NCBI RefSeq assembly: GCF_964642095.1
Contig: NZ_OZ209244.1
Span: forward strand, 992,001-1,056,000
Length of the DNA: 64,000 nt
Direction: 5' to 3'
From: Fretibacterium fastidiosum
GTDB taxonomy: Bacteria; Synergistota; Synergistia; Synergistales; Aminobacteriaceae
In this document: positions 18,526 through 27,101 of the stretch, one piece after another
Numbering within the stretch: position 1 is the first letter of the stretch
How the letters are laid out: the number at the start of each line of letters is the position of its first letter
Position numbers and translations under genes: made by a program
The notes under the pieces: model-generated
The model's database searches: none
Told to the model about the DNA's origin: nothing
What the model saw: the letters and a program-made list of their open reading frames with translations, nothing else

Positions 18526-19542
18526 ATGGATTTGAGACGTGTGGGCATCAGGATCCTCGTGACGGGGACGCGCGGCAAGAGCAGTCTGGTCCGCCTTCTG
18601 CACGCGGGGCTGTCGGCCGTCGGGCTCAGGACCCACTCCCGCGTCACCGGGGTGCTGCCGCGGGAGCTGTCGCCTGCCGGTCAGCGCGTGATCCGGCGGA
18701 CCTCGCCCGTGAGCTTTCGGGAGATGCGCTGGTGGCTCTCGCAGGTCCCCAGGGACGCGGAGGCCCTGGTGCTGGAGAACAGCGCCGTGTCCCCCCTCCT
18801 TCAGCCGGCGGCGGGGCGCTGGCTCGACCCCACGCTCCTGGTCTGGACCACGCTGCGGCCCGACCACCAGGACGCCTGGGGACCTGGCGTCCGGGGGGCG
18901 GCGGAGGCGCTGTTGCGGGGGGTTCCCAGGGGGGTCCCCGTCCTGGCGGGCCCCGAAGCGGCCCTCGTGGCCCGCGCCCTCGAGGCGCGCGGTCCCGCGA
19001 CGCTGATGGACCTGCCTCCCTCCTTTCGGGAGGGCAACGTCCTCCTGGCGATGAGGGCCCTGACCCTGTCCCTGGAGGGGACGGGCCTCGCCTCGTCCGA
19101 GGCCCTTGCCGCAGCGCGGCGCGCCATGGAGTCCCTCCCGCCGGACGTCGCGGACTTCCGGATTCTGGGCGAGGGCGAGGACCTCCTGGCGGTGGCCTTT
19201 TCGGCGAACGAGACGGGCAGCACGGAACGGCTGTTTGTCGAGACGGGCTGGAGGGCCGAGGAGACGACGCTGCTCTTCCACCACCGTCCGGATCGGCCCG
19301 CCAGGCTTCGGGCTTTCCTTCCATGGATTCGGTCCCTGCCGTGGCGGGCGACCACGTTCACCCGCACCTCGCGGCCATGGCTCCGCCTCGACCGCCTGCG
19401 CTGGACGGACGATATCTCGGACCCGGCGTCCTTCGCGGCGTGGCGAAGGGGGCGGGGCAGGGTGTTCGCCTGCGGCAACGTCGCGGGGTGGCCGCTTGAG
19501 TTTTTGTTGAGCGCGGAACGGTTGCTGGAGGAGGCGTCATGA
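18526..19542 (+). CDS. pgsB: Poly-gamma-glutamate synthase subunit PgsB/CapB
   Basis: A 338-residue Mur-ligase-like ATP-dependent amide ligase. The P-loop VTGTRGKSSLVRLLHAGL near residue 12 and the acidic motif ALVLENSAVSP near residue 86 match PgsB/CapB, which activates and polymerises glutamate through the gamma-carboxyl. It is shorter than Bacillus PgsB (~390 residues). ATG 18526 has GGAGGAA nine bases upstream. It overlaps pgsC by four bases, and pgsC overlaps pgsW, so the three form one translation-coupled operon, the minimal PGA set seen in several anaerobes. Whether the polymer is released or used as a capsule is not shown. Confidence 0.88.
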   Translation: MDLRRVGIRILVTGTRGKSSLVRLLHAGLSAVGLRTHSRVTGVLPRELSPAGQRVIRRTSPVSFREMRWWLSQVPRDAEALVLENSAVSPLLQPAAGRWLDPTLLVWTTLRPDHQDAWGPGVRGAAEALLRGVPRGVPVLAGPEAALVARALEARGPATLMDLPPSFREGNVLLAMRALTLSLEGTGLASSEALAAARRAMESLPPDVADFRILGEGEDLLAVAFSANETGSTERLFVETGWRAEETTLLFHHRPDRPARLRAFLPWIRSLPWRATTFTRTSRPWLRLDRLRWTDDISDPASFAAWRRGRGRVFACGNVAGWPLEFLLSAERLLEEAS

Positions 19543-20000
19543 ACGGTCCTTTTATCGGTTCTCTGAACGCGGCGGAGGCGTGGGGCTGCGTCACGATGGC
19601 CCTGGGCATCCTGATGGGGCTCGTCTGGAGCAGGAGGACGGGCTGGGGGTGCGGCGGCCTGGTGACGCCAGGGCTCATGGCGCTTTACGCCGCTTCGCCG
19701 GCCCGGGTCGTGGCGGCGCTGGCGATGGGGCTCCTCCTGGCGCCGCTCCTGTCCGTCGTCGCCCGTTCCCTGGCGCTCTACGGGCGGGAGCGGACGGGAG
19801 CGGCGATGCTGCTGGCCCTGGCCGCCCACCTGGCCCTGCTGTCCGTCGTCTCCGTGCCGCCCTGGCTGGGGTGGGTCGTTCCCGGGCTGATTGCCGCCGA
19901 CGCGGAGCGGCAGGGAGCGGTCATGACGGCGTGCGGGGCGACGTCCTGCGCCATTGCGGCCTCCTTCGCCGCAGGGCTGATGAGGGGGCTCGTCGGATGA
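19539..20000 (+). CDS. pgsC: Poly-gamma-glutamate synthase membrane subunit PgsC/CapC
   Basis: A 153-residue integral membrane protein. It has the family pattern MALGILMGLVWSRRTGWGCGG followed by LVTPGLMALYAASP and three or four further hydrophobic segments. It forms the membrane part of the PGA polymerase with PgsB. ATGA overlaps join it to pgsB upstream and pgsW downstream. The length agrees with the family (~150 residues). Confidence 0.88.
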   Translation: MNGPFIGSLNAAEAWGCVTMALGILMGLVWSRRTGWGCGGLVTPGLMALYAASPARVVAALAMGLLLAPLLSVVARSLALYGRERTGAAMLLALAAHLALLSVVSVPPWLGWVVPGLIAADAERQGAVMTACGATSCAIAASFAAGLMRGLVG

Positions 20001-21022
20001 GGGCCGTCAGGACGCCCTTCGTGGGCGGCTCCCCCCTGCGCCTCCTGTTCCTGACGGCGGCGCTGGCCGCGCTGTGGCTGTCGTGGACTCCGCCGCTCAG
20101 CCCTGCGGAACAGCGGCTGTACGACAAGGTCCTGGCGGCTCAGGCCTTCCTCTGGGATGAATTGGGCCGTCGTGGCCTGCCCCGCGACGAGGGGGCGGAC
20201 CCCCACCACAGCGGGCTGATCGGGCTGGAGTGGAGCGTGACCACCACGACGCAGGGGGACCTCAAGGCCAAGCGCTGTGCGACGGACCCGCTCTGGGCGG
20301 TGCAGATGCTGCGGTGGTTCGACGAATTGGGGCTCGTGAAGGGGGATCGGATCGTGGTCCTCGCCTCCTCCTCCTTCCCCGGCGCCATCTACTCCGTCCT
20401 GGCCGCCGCGGAGGCGAGAGGCCTCGATACGGTCCTGGGGGTCTCCCTGGGGGCCTCCAACTGGGGGGCCAACCGGCCGGAGGCGCCGTGGCCCGTGCTG
20501 TCGAAGGCCCTGATCGGCGCCGGGTTCCTGCGCACCCGTCCCGCGCTCTGCACGCTGGGGGGCGGGGGGGAGAACGGGGGCGGGATGCCTCAGGAGGCGC
20601 GGGACATCCTGACCGCAGCGGCTCAGGCGGAGGGCCTGCCGCTTTTGGCCAACGGGGACCTTGAGGAGGCCGTCCAGGCGAAGATGCAGCTCGCCCGCGA
20701 GGGGCGGACGAGGCTGGTGGTCAGCGTCGGCGGCCCCGAGGCCAACATGGGAAACAGCCCGGACGTCCTGCGCCTCCCGCCAGGACTCATCCCGCCGCGG
20801 CAGGATGGGGGCGACGGCGTGATCGGGCGCGCGCTGCGCGAGGGATACCCCGTGGTCCACATCCTCTACCTCCGCGGCATGGCGGACGCCTGCGGCGTGG
20901 CCTGGGAGACGCGGCGGCCGACCTTCGTCCGGGGGCGCGGCGTCCTGGCGGGGGCGGCGGGGCTCCTGCTCTTCGCCCTGGTTTTGGCCACGCACCGCCG
21001 GTGGGGCTGGGAAGGGGAGTAA
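19997..21022 (+). CDS. pgsW: Poly-gamma-glutamate system protein PgsW-like
   Basis: A 341-residue protein with an N-terminal membrane anchor (LRLLFLTAALAALWLSW), a central extracytoplasmic domain (GLIGLEWSVTTTTQGDLKAK, VLASSSFPGAIYSVLAAAEA, GVSLGASNWGANRPEAPWP) and a C-terminal membrane segment (VLAGAAGLLLFALVLATHRR). This layout and its place after pgsBC match the poly-gamma-glutamate system protein family. Its biochemical role is not established; it probably assists export or processing. The start ATG 19997 overlaps the pgsC stop. Confidence 0.82.
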   Translation: MRAVRTPFVGGSPLRLLFLTAALAALWLSWTPPLSPAEQRLYDKVLAAQAFLWDELGRRGLPRDEGADPHHSGLIGLEWSVTTTTQGDLKAKRCATDPLWAVQMLRWFDELGLVKGDRIVVLASSSFPGAIYSVLAAAEARGLDTVLGVSLGASNWGANRPEAPWPVLSKALIGAGFLRTRPALCTLGGGGENGGGMPQEARDILTAAAQAEGLPLLANGDLEEAVQAKMQLAREGRTRLVVSVGGPEANMGNSPDVLRLPPGLIPPRQDGGDGVIGRALREGYPVVHILYLRGMADACGVAWETRRPTFVRGRGVLAGAAGLLLFALVLATHRRWGWEGE

Positions 21023-21028
21023 CCGCCG

Positions 21029-21455
21029 CTCGGCCAGACGACACGACTTACGGACGCCGACAGGCGGCCGGCGTCGTGTCGGTCGGCTGAGGGCGAAGGA
21101 AGTCCGGGGGACTTCCGTAGCTCGGCCAGACGACACGACTTACGGACGCCGACAGGCGGCCGGCGTCGTGTCGGTCGGCTGAGGGCGAAGGAAGTCCGGG
21201 GGACTTCCGTAGCTCGGCCAGACGACACGACTTACGGACGCCGATAGGCGGTCGGCGTCGTGTCGGTCGGCTGAGGGCGAAGGAAGTCCGGGGGACTTCC
21301 GTAGCTCGGCCAGACGACACGACTTACGGACGCCGATAGGCGGTCGGCGTCGTGTCGGTCGGCTGAGGGCGAAGGAAGTCCGGGGGACTTCCGTAGCTCG
21401 GCCAGACGACACGACTTACGGACGCCGATAGGCGGTCGGCGTCGTGTCGGTCGGC
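21029..21455. repeat. 92-bp tandem repeat, four full units plus a partial fifth
   Basis: Units begin with CTCGGCCAGACGACACGACT at 21029, 21121, 21213, 21305 and 21397, exactly 92 bases apart. The units differ by only one or two bases. Each contains a long hairpin (CGACACGAC ... GTCGTGTCG with CGCCG/CGGCG inside) and a second hairpin GGAAGTCC-GGGGGACTTCC. The same unit occurs once, inverted, at about 54830-54915. No protein is encoded. Confidence 0.95.
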
Positions 21456-21655
21456 TGTGCCGAAGCAAGGCAATGGATTGCCTTGTGGAGGCGTTGACGG
21501 GGAATGTCAGACAGGCGCGTCTTATGAAAAACACCCCTCCCCTTCGGGGAGCCTTCCGGCAGCCGTTCGCTGACGCTCACGGGCCGTCAGTCCCAGCCCC
21601 TTCGGGGCAGCCCCCCTTGCAGGGGGCCTTTCTTTCCCTTTAAACGCGAATTGGT
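21456..21655. repeat. Intergenic repeat element, copy A
   Basis: Directly after the tandem units, the segment from TGTGCCGAAGCAAGGCAATG to CTTTCTTTCCCTTTAAACGC is nearly identical to 29168-29300 apart from a ~50-base insertion (CTTCCGGCAGCCGTTCGCTG...). It includes GC-rich hairpins. Unlike the other two copies there is no Rpn gene next to it. The AT-rich remainder to 21838 carries the promoter region of the next gene, with an extended -10 box TGATATAAT at 21735-21743. Confidence 0.85.
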
Positions 21656-21838
21656 ATTAAAAATGATTTTTTTAAATTGTTTTAATATCATCGTTAAATT
21701 CGGAATTCAGGGATATGAAATTCAGGAAAAATGCTGATATAATGTATGGAGATCGGGAGACTCGGACGGAGGACGACCGGCTCCCGGCGGCGTGCATTTT
21801 CTTTTCAACCGTATAACTCAAGAAAGGAGATCTTTGGC

Positions 21839-23455
21839 ATGTTTCGTTCCAGACGCAGTTTGTTCCGCACGTTTCTGTGTTCGGCGTTGTGTTTGCTGTC
21901 GTTTGTCCCTGCGCTGGCCTGCACCGACGTGGTGGTCGGCAAGGATGCGTCCGTCGACGGGTCCGTCATGACCTGTCACACGGCGGACGGGGCCTACTAC
22001 GACGCCCAGATCCGCTTCATCCCCGGCCAGAAGTACCCCTCGGGGACCAACATGGACGTCTATCGCAACATCGTCGGCGAGGAGCCGGGCGGCTGGGTCA
22101 AGGTTGGGGAGATTCCCCAGGTCGCCGAAACCTACGGCTACTTCCACGTCGGATATCCCGCGATGAACGAGCACCGCGTTGCCATCGGGGAGACCACGAT
22201 CGGCCAGAAGGAGATCCTGAAGACCATGCCCGGTGGCAGGGCACTCTTGGCCATCGAGCAGCTGGAAGTCCTCGCGTTGCAGCGCGCCAAGACGGCGCGG
22301 GAGGCCATTCAGGTCATCGGAGAGCTCTCGCAGAAGTACGGCTTCATGCCTTCCTGCGGCACGGAGGGCGAGTGCCTCACCATCACCGACCCGGACGAGG
22401 CCTGGATATTCCACGTGTTCAGCACGGGCTTCGGCTGGACGCAGGAGAGCGGCAAGCCGGGCTCCGTGTGGGCGGCCCAGCGCGTGCCGGACGACGAGGT
22501 CGTGGTCGTCCCCAACATCGCGCGCATCCGCTTCATCGACCCCAAGGACACGAAGAACTTCATCGTTTCGGACAACTACATGCAGCACGCCATCGACAAC
22601 AAGCTCTACGACCCCGACAGCGGCCAGCCCTTCGACTTCCAGGCCGCCTACTCCCCCGCCACGGGCAACGACGACTGGGCCCTGAGCTCCCTTTGGATTC
22701 GCAATCGCCTCTACACGATCCACAAGGCCCTCGCACCGAGCCGCGAGTGGGACCCCTACGCACCCGTCAACGCCTACCCCTTCTCCATCAAGCCGGAGAA
22801 GAAGCTCTCCGTCCGCGACATCATGGGCTTCATCCGCGGCTACCACAAGGGCAGCCCCTTCGACATGACGATGGACCCCGCCTGGATCGTGGAGGGCAAG
22901 GACGGTGTTGCGGAGCTCAGCCCGCTGACGACCCCCTTCCCCACCCGCCTGCAGCGCAACCTGCTGAAGATCCCCTACTCCCGAAGCATCGCGACCAACG
23001 CCTGCGCCTACAGCTGGGTTTCCCAGATGCGGAAGGACCTGCCGGAGCCGGTGGGCGGCGTGATGTGGTTCGGGTACGACAACCCGGCCCATACCCTCTA
23101 CGTGCCTGTCTACACCGGAACCCGCGACACGAAGGAGAGCTGGAAGTCCCACTTCGACCGCGACAAGCTGAGTCTGGACTGCGCTCAGTGGGCCTTCATG
23201 CTCCAGGACGACGTGGTGAACTGGCGCTACCAGGAGGCCATCAAGGACCTCGAGGCCGTGCGGAACCCCATCGAGGACGACTTCTTCAAGAAGCAGGCCG
23301 AGGTGGAGAAGCGGGCGGCCGACCTCTATAAGGAGTCTCCGGAGAAGGCGTCGGAGTTCCTGACGAAGTACACCATCGAGTGCATGGACCGTGCCGAGAA
23401 GGCCTACTGGGACCTCGACTTCTCCAGCATCGCGAAGTACACGAACAACCGCTAG
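21839..23455 (+). CDS. Secreted C69-family dipeptidase
   Basis: A 538-residue Ntn-hydrolase of peptidase family C69 (dipeptidase A type). The signal peptide LFRTFLCSALCLLSFVPALA is followed immediately by CTDVVVGKDASVDGSVM; in this family the Cys of the C-T-x-x-x-V-G-K motif is the N-terminal nucleophile after processing, so signal cleavage may itself create the active site. ATG 21839 has AAAGGAGAT upstream. Further family features are AMNEHRVAIGETTIG, AWIFHVFSTG-like segments and RSIATNACAYSWVSQMRKDL. It begins a co-directional group of peptide and amino-acid genes and has a paralogue at 27102. Confidence 0.9.
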   Translation: MFRSRRSLFRTFLCSALCLLSFVPALACTDVVVGKDASVDGSVMTCHTADGAYYDAQIRFIPGQKYPSGTNMDVYRNIVGEEPGGWVKVGEIPQVAETYGYFHVGYPAMNEHRVAIGETTIGQKEILKTMPGGRALLAIEQLEVLALQRAKTAREAIQVIGELSQKYGFMPSCGTEGECLTITDPDEAWIFHVFSTGFGWTQESGKPGSVWAAQRVPDDEVVVVPNIARIRFIDPKDTKNFIVSDNYMQHAIDNKLYDPDSGQPFDFQAAYSPATGNDDWALSSLWIRNRLYTIHKALAPSREWDPYAPVNAYPFSIKPEKKLSVRDIMGFIRGYHKGSPFDMTMDPAWIVEGKDGVAELSPLTTPFPTRLQRNLLKIPYSRSIATNACAYSWVSQMRKDLPEPVGGVMWFGYDNPAHTLYVPVYTGTRDTKESWKSHFDRDKLSLDCAQWAFMLQDDVVNWRYQEAIKDLEAVRNPIEDDFFKKQAEVEKRAADLYKESPEKASEFLTKYTIECMDRAEKAYWDLDFSSIAKYTNNR

Positions 23456-23524
23456 CGCCCCTTCGGGCGTTTGGGTTTGGGCGTTTTAACAGTCGGTTCC
23501 ACATTTTGAAAGGAGATCGTGTGA

Positions 23525-24085
23525 ATGAATCGTAAGGGTTTGTTTCTGTTGGTTCTGGCCCTCTGCCTGACGGCCGCCTCCGCCTTTGCCGCGGAGCTGC
23601 CGAAGGTGGAGACTCCCATCGTCGCGACGACCTGCGGGCAGAGCCCCGGAGCCATGATGGTCAAGATGTCGGCCATGCAGGCGAAGGTCACCCCGGTCGA
23701 GGCCAGCAAGACGCTCACCGCGGAGGAGATCGCGGGGATGGACTGTAAGACACTCGTCGTGACGACGGGCACCAGCATGAAGGGCATGGGCGCGGCCGGC
23801 ACGGACGTGGACAAGGAGATCGCCCGCTGCACGGCGCTGATCAAGGCGGCCAAGGAGAAGGGCATCCTCGTCATCGGGGCCCACATCGAGGGCATGGCCC
23901 GCCGAACGGACGCCTCGGACGAGGCCACGATCAAGGCGATCATTCCTCTGGCGGACGTCATCCTGGTGATTCAGGACAGCGACAGCGACGGGTTCTTCAC
24001 GAACTACGCCAAGGAGCTGGGCAAGGAGCTGATCGTCGTCAAGGATGCTCTGGGCATCGGTGCCAAACTGGCGGAGCTGAAGTAG
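23525..24085 (+). CDS. Secreted DUF6305-like protein
   Basis: A 186-residue protein with a Sec signal peptide (MNRKGLFLLVLALCLTAASAF, cleavage near AFA-AE). The mature part alternates short strands and helices (ETPIVATTCGQSPGAMMVKM, KTLVVTTGTSMKGMGAAGTD, GILVIGAHIEGMARR, ADVILVIQDSDSDGFF, ELIVVKDALGIGAKL), a Rossmann-like pattern seen in DUF6305 proteins common in Synergistota. The function is unknown; a ligand-binding role beside the downstream carrier is plausible. It starts 69 bases after the dipeptidase with GGAGAT upstream. Confidence 0.75.
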   Translation: MNRKGLFLLVLALCLTAASAFAAELPKVETPIVATTCGQSPGAMMVKMSAMQAKVTPVEASKTLTAEEIAGMDCKTLVVTTGTSMKGMGAAGTDVDKEIARCTALIKAAKEKGILVIGAHIEGMARRTDASDEATIKAIIPLADVILVIQDSDSDGFFTNYAKELGKELIVVKDALGIGAKLAELK

Positions 24086-24092
24086 GATACCG

Positions 24093-24128
24093 ATTGGGGC
24101 GGGCGCTCTGCGCCCTCCCCAATTTTTA
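24093..24128 (+). terminator. Factor-independent terminator
   Basis: ATTGGGG-C-GGGCGC pairs with GCGCCC-T-CCCCAAT around a three-base loop, followed by TTTTT. It lies directly after the DUF6305-type gene and would separate it from the carrier genes, or allow partial read-through. Confidence 0.85.
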
Positions 24129-24158
24129 GTCTCGAAAAAGGAGGCGTCCAGAACATTG

Positions 24159-25475
24159 ATGTTTTCTCATGCCTACACCATCCTGGGGATCGTCGTCGCG
24201 GTCTTCCTCGTTGCGAAGGCGCTTCGGCTCTCCACGGAGCTTTCCATGCTGCTCTCCGCCTGCTGCGCCGCCGCTTACCACTGCGCGGCCTGGCCGGCGG
24301 GGGGAGCGGCTTTCGGAGAGTTCCCCCTGCGCCACATCGTGGAGGGGACCTTCACCTATTTTGACGTCTGCCTGATCTTCATCAGCGCCACGTTCTTCAT
24401 GGCCCTGATCAAGGAGTCGGGCGGCGTGGCCTTCATCGTGCGCCGCATCGTGAGGGCCTTTCACGCCCGCCGCGTGATCTGCCTGCTGCTCTTGACGTTC
24501 GTGATGCTGATCCCTGGCGCTCTGACGGGGTCGGGGGCGACGAGCGTCCTGACGGTTGGGGCCCTGGTCGGCTCCGTGCTCTCCGCCATGGGGGTGGACG
24601 ACACCCGAAAGACGGCGGCCATCTTCATGACGGCGGCCATGAGCGCCGCCGCGCCCCCCATCAACCTGTGGGCCATGATGGCCGCTGCGGGGGCGAACAT
24701 GCCCTACGTCGGCTTCAACGGGCCCCTGGCGGTGCTCTCGATCTCCGGAGCCCTGTTCTCCATGTTCTGGCTCGCCGGGCGCGGCAGTGCCGCAGCGGGG
24801 GAGGAGGCCCTGGAGAGGCTGCCGGAGGCTCCGGCCGGCATGAACTGGCTGCGGGTCCTGATCCCCTTCGTGGTCTTCGGCGGCCTGCTGGCCGCGGGCC
24901 GCATCTGGCCCTTCGACTTCCCGATCGTGGGCCTGCCCATGATCTTCATGATCTCCGCGTTCTCCGTCTGGGTCCTCTCGCCGGTGAAGCTCGACGTGTG
25001 GGAGATCCTGTGCGAGACGATCCACAAGCTCCTGCCCCTCGTGGGGATCATGGTGGTGGTGGGCGCGCTGATCCAGGTGCTGGCCCTCTCCGGCGCGCGG
25101 GGCGTCATCTCGCTGCACGTCGTGATCTTACCGCTCTCGACGCTCTTTGCAACGCTCTTCATCATCCTTCCCATCTCCGAGGGCATCCTTCAGTACGCCG
25201 TGGCCCCGCTCCTGGGCGTCCCGCTGATCATGCTCTTCAACATGAAGAACATGAACCCCATCGTGGCCATGTCCGCCATGGCCGTGCTGTGGCCGCTGGG
25301 AGACTGCCTGCCGCCGACGGCCGTCATCGGCAGAGCCTCGGTGATGGAGCTGAACTACAAGGGACGCTACTACTCCGACTTCGTCGCGGCGTGCCTCGTC
25401 CCCATGGCATTCGTGGCCATCTGCTGCACGCTCTTCCTCATCTACAGCAAAGAGCTCTCCCTGCTGGCCATATAA
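24159..25475 (+). CDS. Multi-pass carrier of the DctM / ion-transporter type
   Basis: A 438-residue integral membrane protein with about eleven hydrophobic segments. The mid-protein stretch PGALTGSGATSVLTVGALVG and the pairing of two halves (MSAAAPPINLWAMMAAAGAN; VLWPLGDCLPPTAVIGRASV) resemble the TRAP large permease (DctM) and the wider ion-transporter superfamily, in which such loops hold Na+ and substrate. The small protein that follows (25504) may act as its second subunit. ATG 24159 (AAGGAGG 12 bases upstream) and TTG 24156 are both possible. The neighbouring secreted peptidases and deacylase suggest an amino-acid or acyl-amino-acid substrate. Confidence 0.8.
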   Translation: MFSHAYTILGIVVAVFLVAKALRLSTELSMLLSACCAAAYHCAAWPAGGAAFGEFPLRHIVEGTFTYFDVCLIFISATFFMALIKESGGVAFIVRRIVRAFHARRVICLLLLTFVMLIPGALTGSGATSVLTVGALVGSVLSAMGVDDTRKTAAIFMTAAMSAAAPPINLWAMMAAAGANMPYVGFNGPLAVLSISGALFSMFWLAGRGSAAAGEEALERLPEAPAGMNWLRVLIPFVVFGGLLAAGRIWPFDFPIVGLPMIFMISAFSVWVLSPVKLDVWEILCETIHKLLPLVGIMVVVGALIQVLALSGARGVISLHVVILPLSTLFATLFIILPISEGILQYAVAPLLGVPLIMLFNMKNMNPIVAMSAMAVLWPLGDCLPPTAVIGRASVMELNYKGRYYSDFVAACLVPMAFVAICCTLFLIYSKELSLLAI

Positions 25476-25503
25476 CCCGTGGGACAACCCGTCTGGAGGT
25501 ATA

Positions 25504-25686
25504 ATGATGAACGATGCTTTGATGATCCTGATCAATCAGGTGATCACCTACGGCTACTACGCCATGACGCTTCTCTTCGCCTGCGCTCTGGCGTGGAACT
25601 TCAAGAGGACCCGCGATCCGCAGGAAGCCGTCCTCTACGCCGTGATCCTCATCCCCTTCGTCCTGCGCTTTCTGCACATCAAGTAG
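25504..25686 (+). CDS. Small membrane protein between carrier and deacylase
   Basis: A 60-residue protein with two hydrophobic segments (LINQVITYGYYAMTLLFACA and AVLYAVILIPFVLRFL) separated by a basic loop, starting at ATG 25504 with GGAGG close upstream. It lies 28 bases after the carrier and 12 bases before the deacylase, in the same operon. It may be a carrier accessory subunit; I cannot name a family. Confidence 0.7.
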   Translation: MMNDALMILINQVITYGYYAMTLLFACALAWNFKRTRDPQEAVLYAVILIPFVLRFLHIK

Positions 25687-25698
25687 GGGGCGACGACG

Positions 25699-26865
25699 AT
25701 GGAGAGACTGAAGTGGATTAAAGCGATGGCTGCCGTCCTCTGCACGGCGGCGGCGGCCTGGAGCGGGGCCGAGTTCTACGCGATGCGGCACTACAAGGAG
25801 CCGGTCGCGCTGGGGCCCGGGGTGACGCAGGTGCAGAAGCTGAGCCTGTACGAGCCTTCCCTGCAGGGCACGGCCAACGACTGCAACCTCTATTTCCTTG
25901 ACAGCGGCAAGCCCGGTGGCACCGTCCTGCTGCTTGGCGGCACCCACCCGGAGGAGCCCGCGGCGAACCTGGCCGCGCAGGTCGTGGTGGAGAACGCGAG
26001 GCCCGAAGCCGGCCGCCTGATCGTCGTGACGCGGGCCAACACCAGCGGCTCCCTCTATTCGCGCAACGGCGAGGCCTACCCCAGCTTCTACGACATCGAG
26101 ACGCCTTGGGGAAAGAAGACCTGGCGCCTTGGCGACCGCTCCGGAAGCCCTCTGGACTCCTGGCCGGACCCGGAGGTCTACGTGCACTACCCCAGCCGCC
26201 AGATGCTGGCCTACATGGACATCCGCAACCTGAACCGCTGCTGGCCGGGCCGGCCCAACGGCCTGCTGGTGGAGCGGACCACCTACGGCCTGGCGCAGAT
26301 GATCCGCGCGGAGAGCGTGGACGTCGTGGTGGACCTCCACGAGGCGGAGCTGGAGTACAGCGTGGAGAACACCATCGTCGCTCATGAGAAGGCCCAGGAG
26401 ATCGCGGCCATGGCCTCCATGCTCCTGACGGGCACGGAGTTCGAGGTGCCCATCGGGATGGAGTTCTCCCCCAAGACGCTGCACGGCCTGTCGCACCGCG
26501 AGGTGGGGGATCACACCCAGGCCATGTCCATGCTCTATGAGGTGGCGGAGCCCCTGCTGGACCGCATCCGGGGCGTCACCGATCAAAAACTGGTTTTGGA
26601 GGGCAAAGACGAGTTCGTGGTGGAGGCGGGCAAGCACAAGCTGCTCTACGCCCCCATCGACGAAAACGGCTGGCACATCGACGTGCGGGTGGGGCGCCAC
26701 CTCTCGACGTTCCTTCAGTGCCTGGATATCTTCTCCTCCATGACGCCAGGTCGGGAGATCGTGCTGACCGGCGTTCCGCGCTACGCGGAGGTGAAGGAAA
26801 AAGGGGTCGGATCCTTCTTTCACGACCCAACGAAGGCCCCGCTGGGCGGCGTCGCTTACGATTAG
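25699..26865 (+). CDS. Succinylglutamate desuccinylase/aspartoacylase-like deacylase
   Basis: A 388-residue protein. After an N-terminal membrane anchor or signal (IKAMAAVLCTAAAAWSG) it has the M14/AstE zinc motif VLLLGGTHPEEPAANLAAQ (H..E ligands), an Arg/Asn substrate pair region (RNLNRCWPG) and VDVVVDLHEAELEYS, the DLHE motif supplying the third zinc ligand. Such enzymes remove acyl groups from N-acyl amino acids. The anchor suggests activity outside the cytoplasm, next to secreted dipeptidases and the carrier, so the cluster could harvest modified amino acids. The substrate is not known. Confidence 0.85.
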   Translation: MERLKWIKAMAAVLCTAAAAWSGAEFYAMRHYKEPVALGPGVTQVQKLSLYEPSLQGTANDCNLYFLDSGKPGGTVLLLGGTHPEEPAANLAAQVVVENARPEAGRLIVVTRANTSGSLYSRNGEAYPSFYDIETPWGKKTWRLGDRSGSPLDSWPDPEVYVHYPSRQMLAYMDIRNLNRCWPGRPNGLLVERTTYGLAQMIRAESVDVVVDLHEAELEYSVENTIVAHEKAQEIAAMASMLLTGTEFEVPIGMEFSPKTLHGLSHREVGDHTQAMSMLYEVAEPLLDRIRGVTDQKLVLEGKDEFVVEAGKHKLLYAPIDENGWHIDVRVGRHLSTFLQCLDIFSSMTPGREIVLTGVPRYAEVKEKGVGSFFHDPTKAPLGGVAYD

Positions 26866-27101
26866 AAAAGGCTTTAAAGGGCTGAACGGGAGCCTGCCGC
26901 TCCCGACGGCTTGATTCAGGAGGGCCGTCCGGCCTCGCCGGTCTTTTAGCGCGAGGCGCTCCGAAGCGGCGATACGGCCGCAGGTTTCCAGACGGCTGGC
27001 GCGTTTATCTTGCGTTCATCGCAGGAGCTCGTCTCCTGCGGCGACAGGGTGCGGCAGTGCGGCGCCCTGGTATCTCAACTTTTTTCAGGAGGTTGTTGTT
27101 C

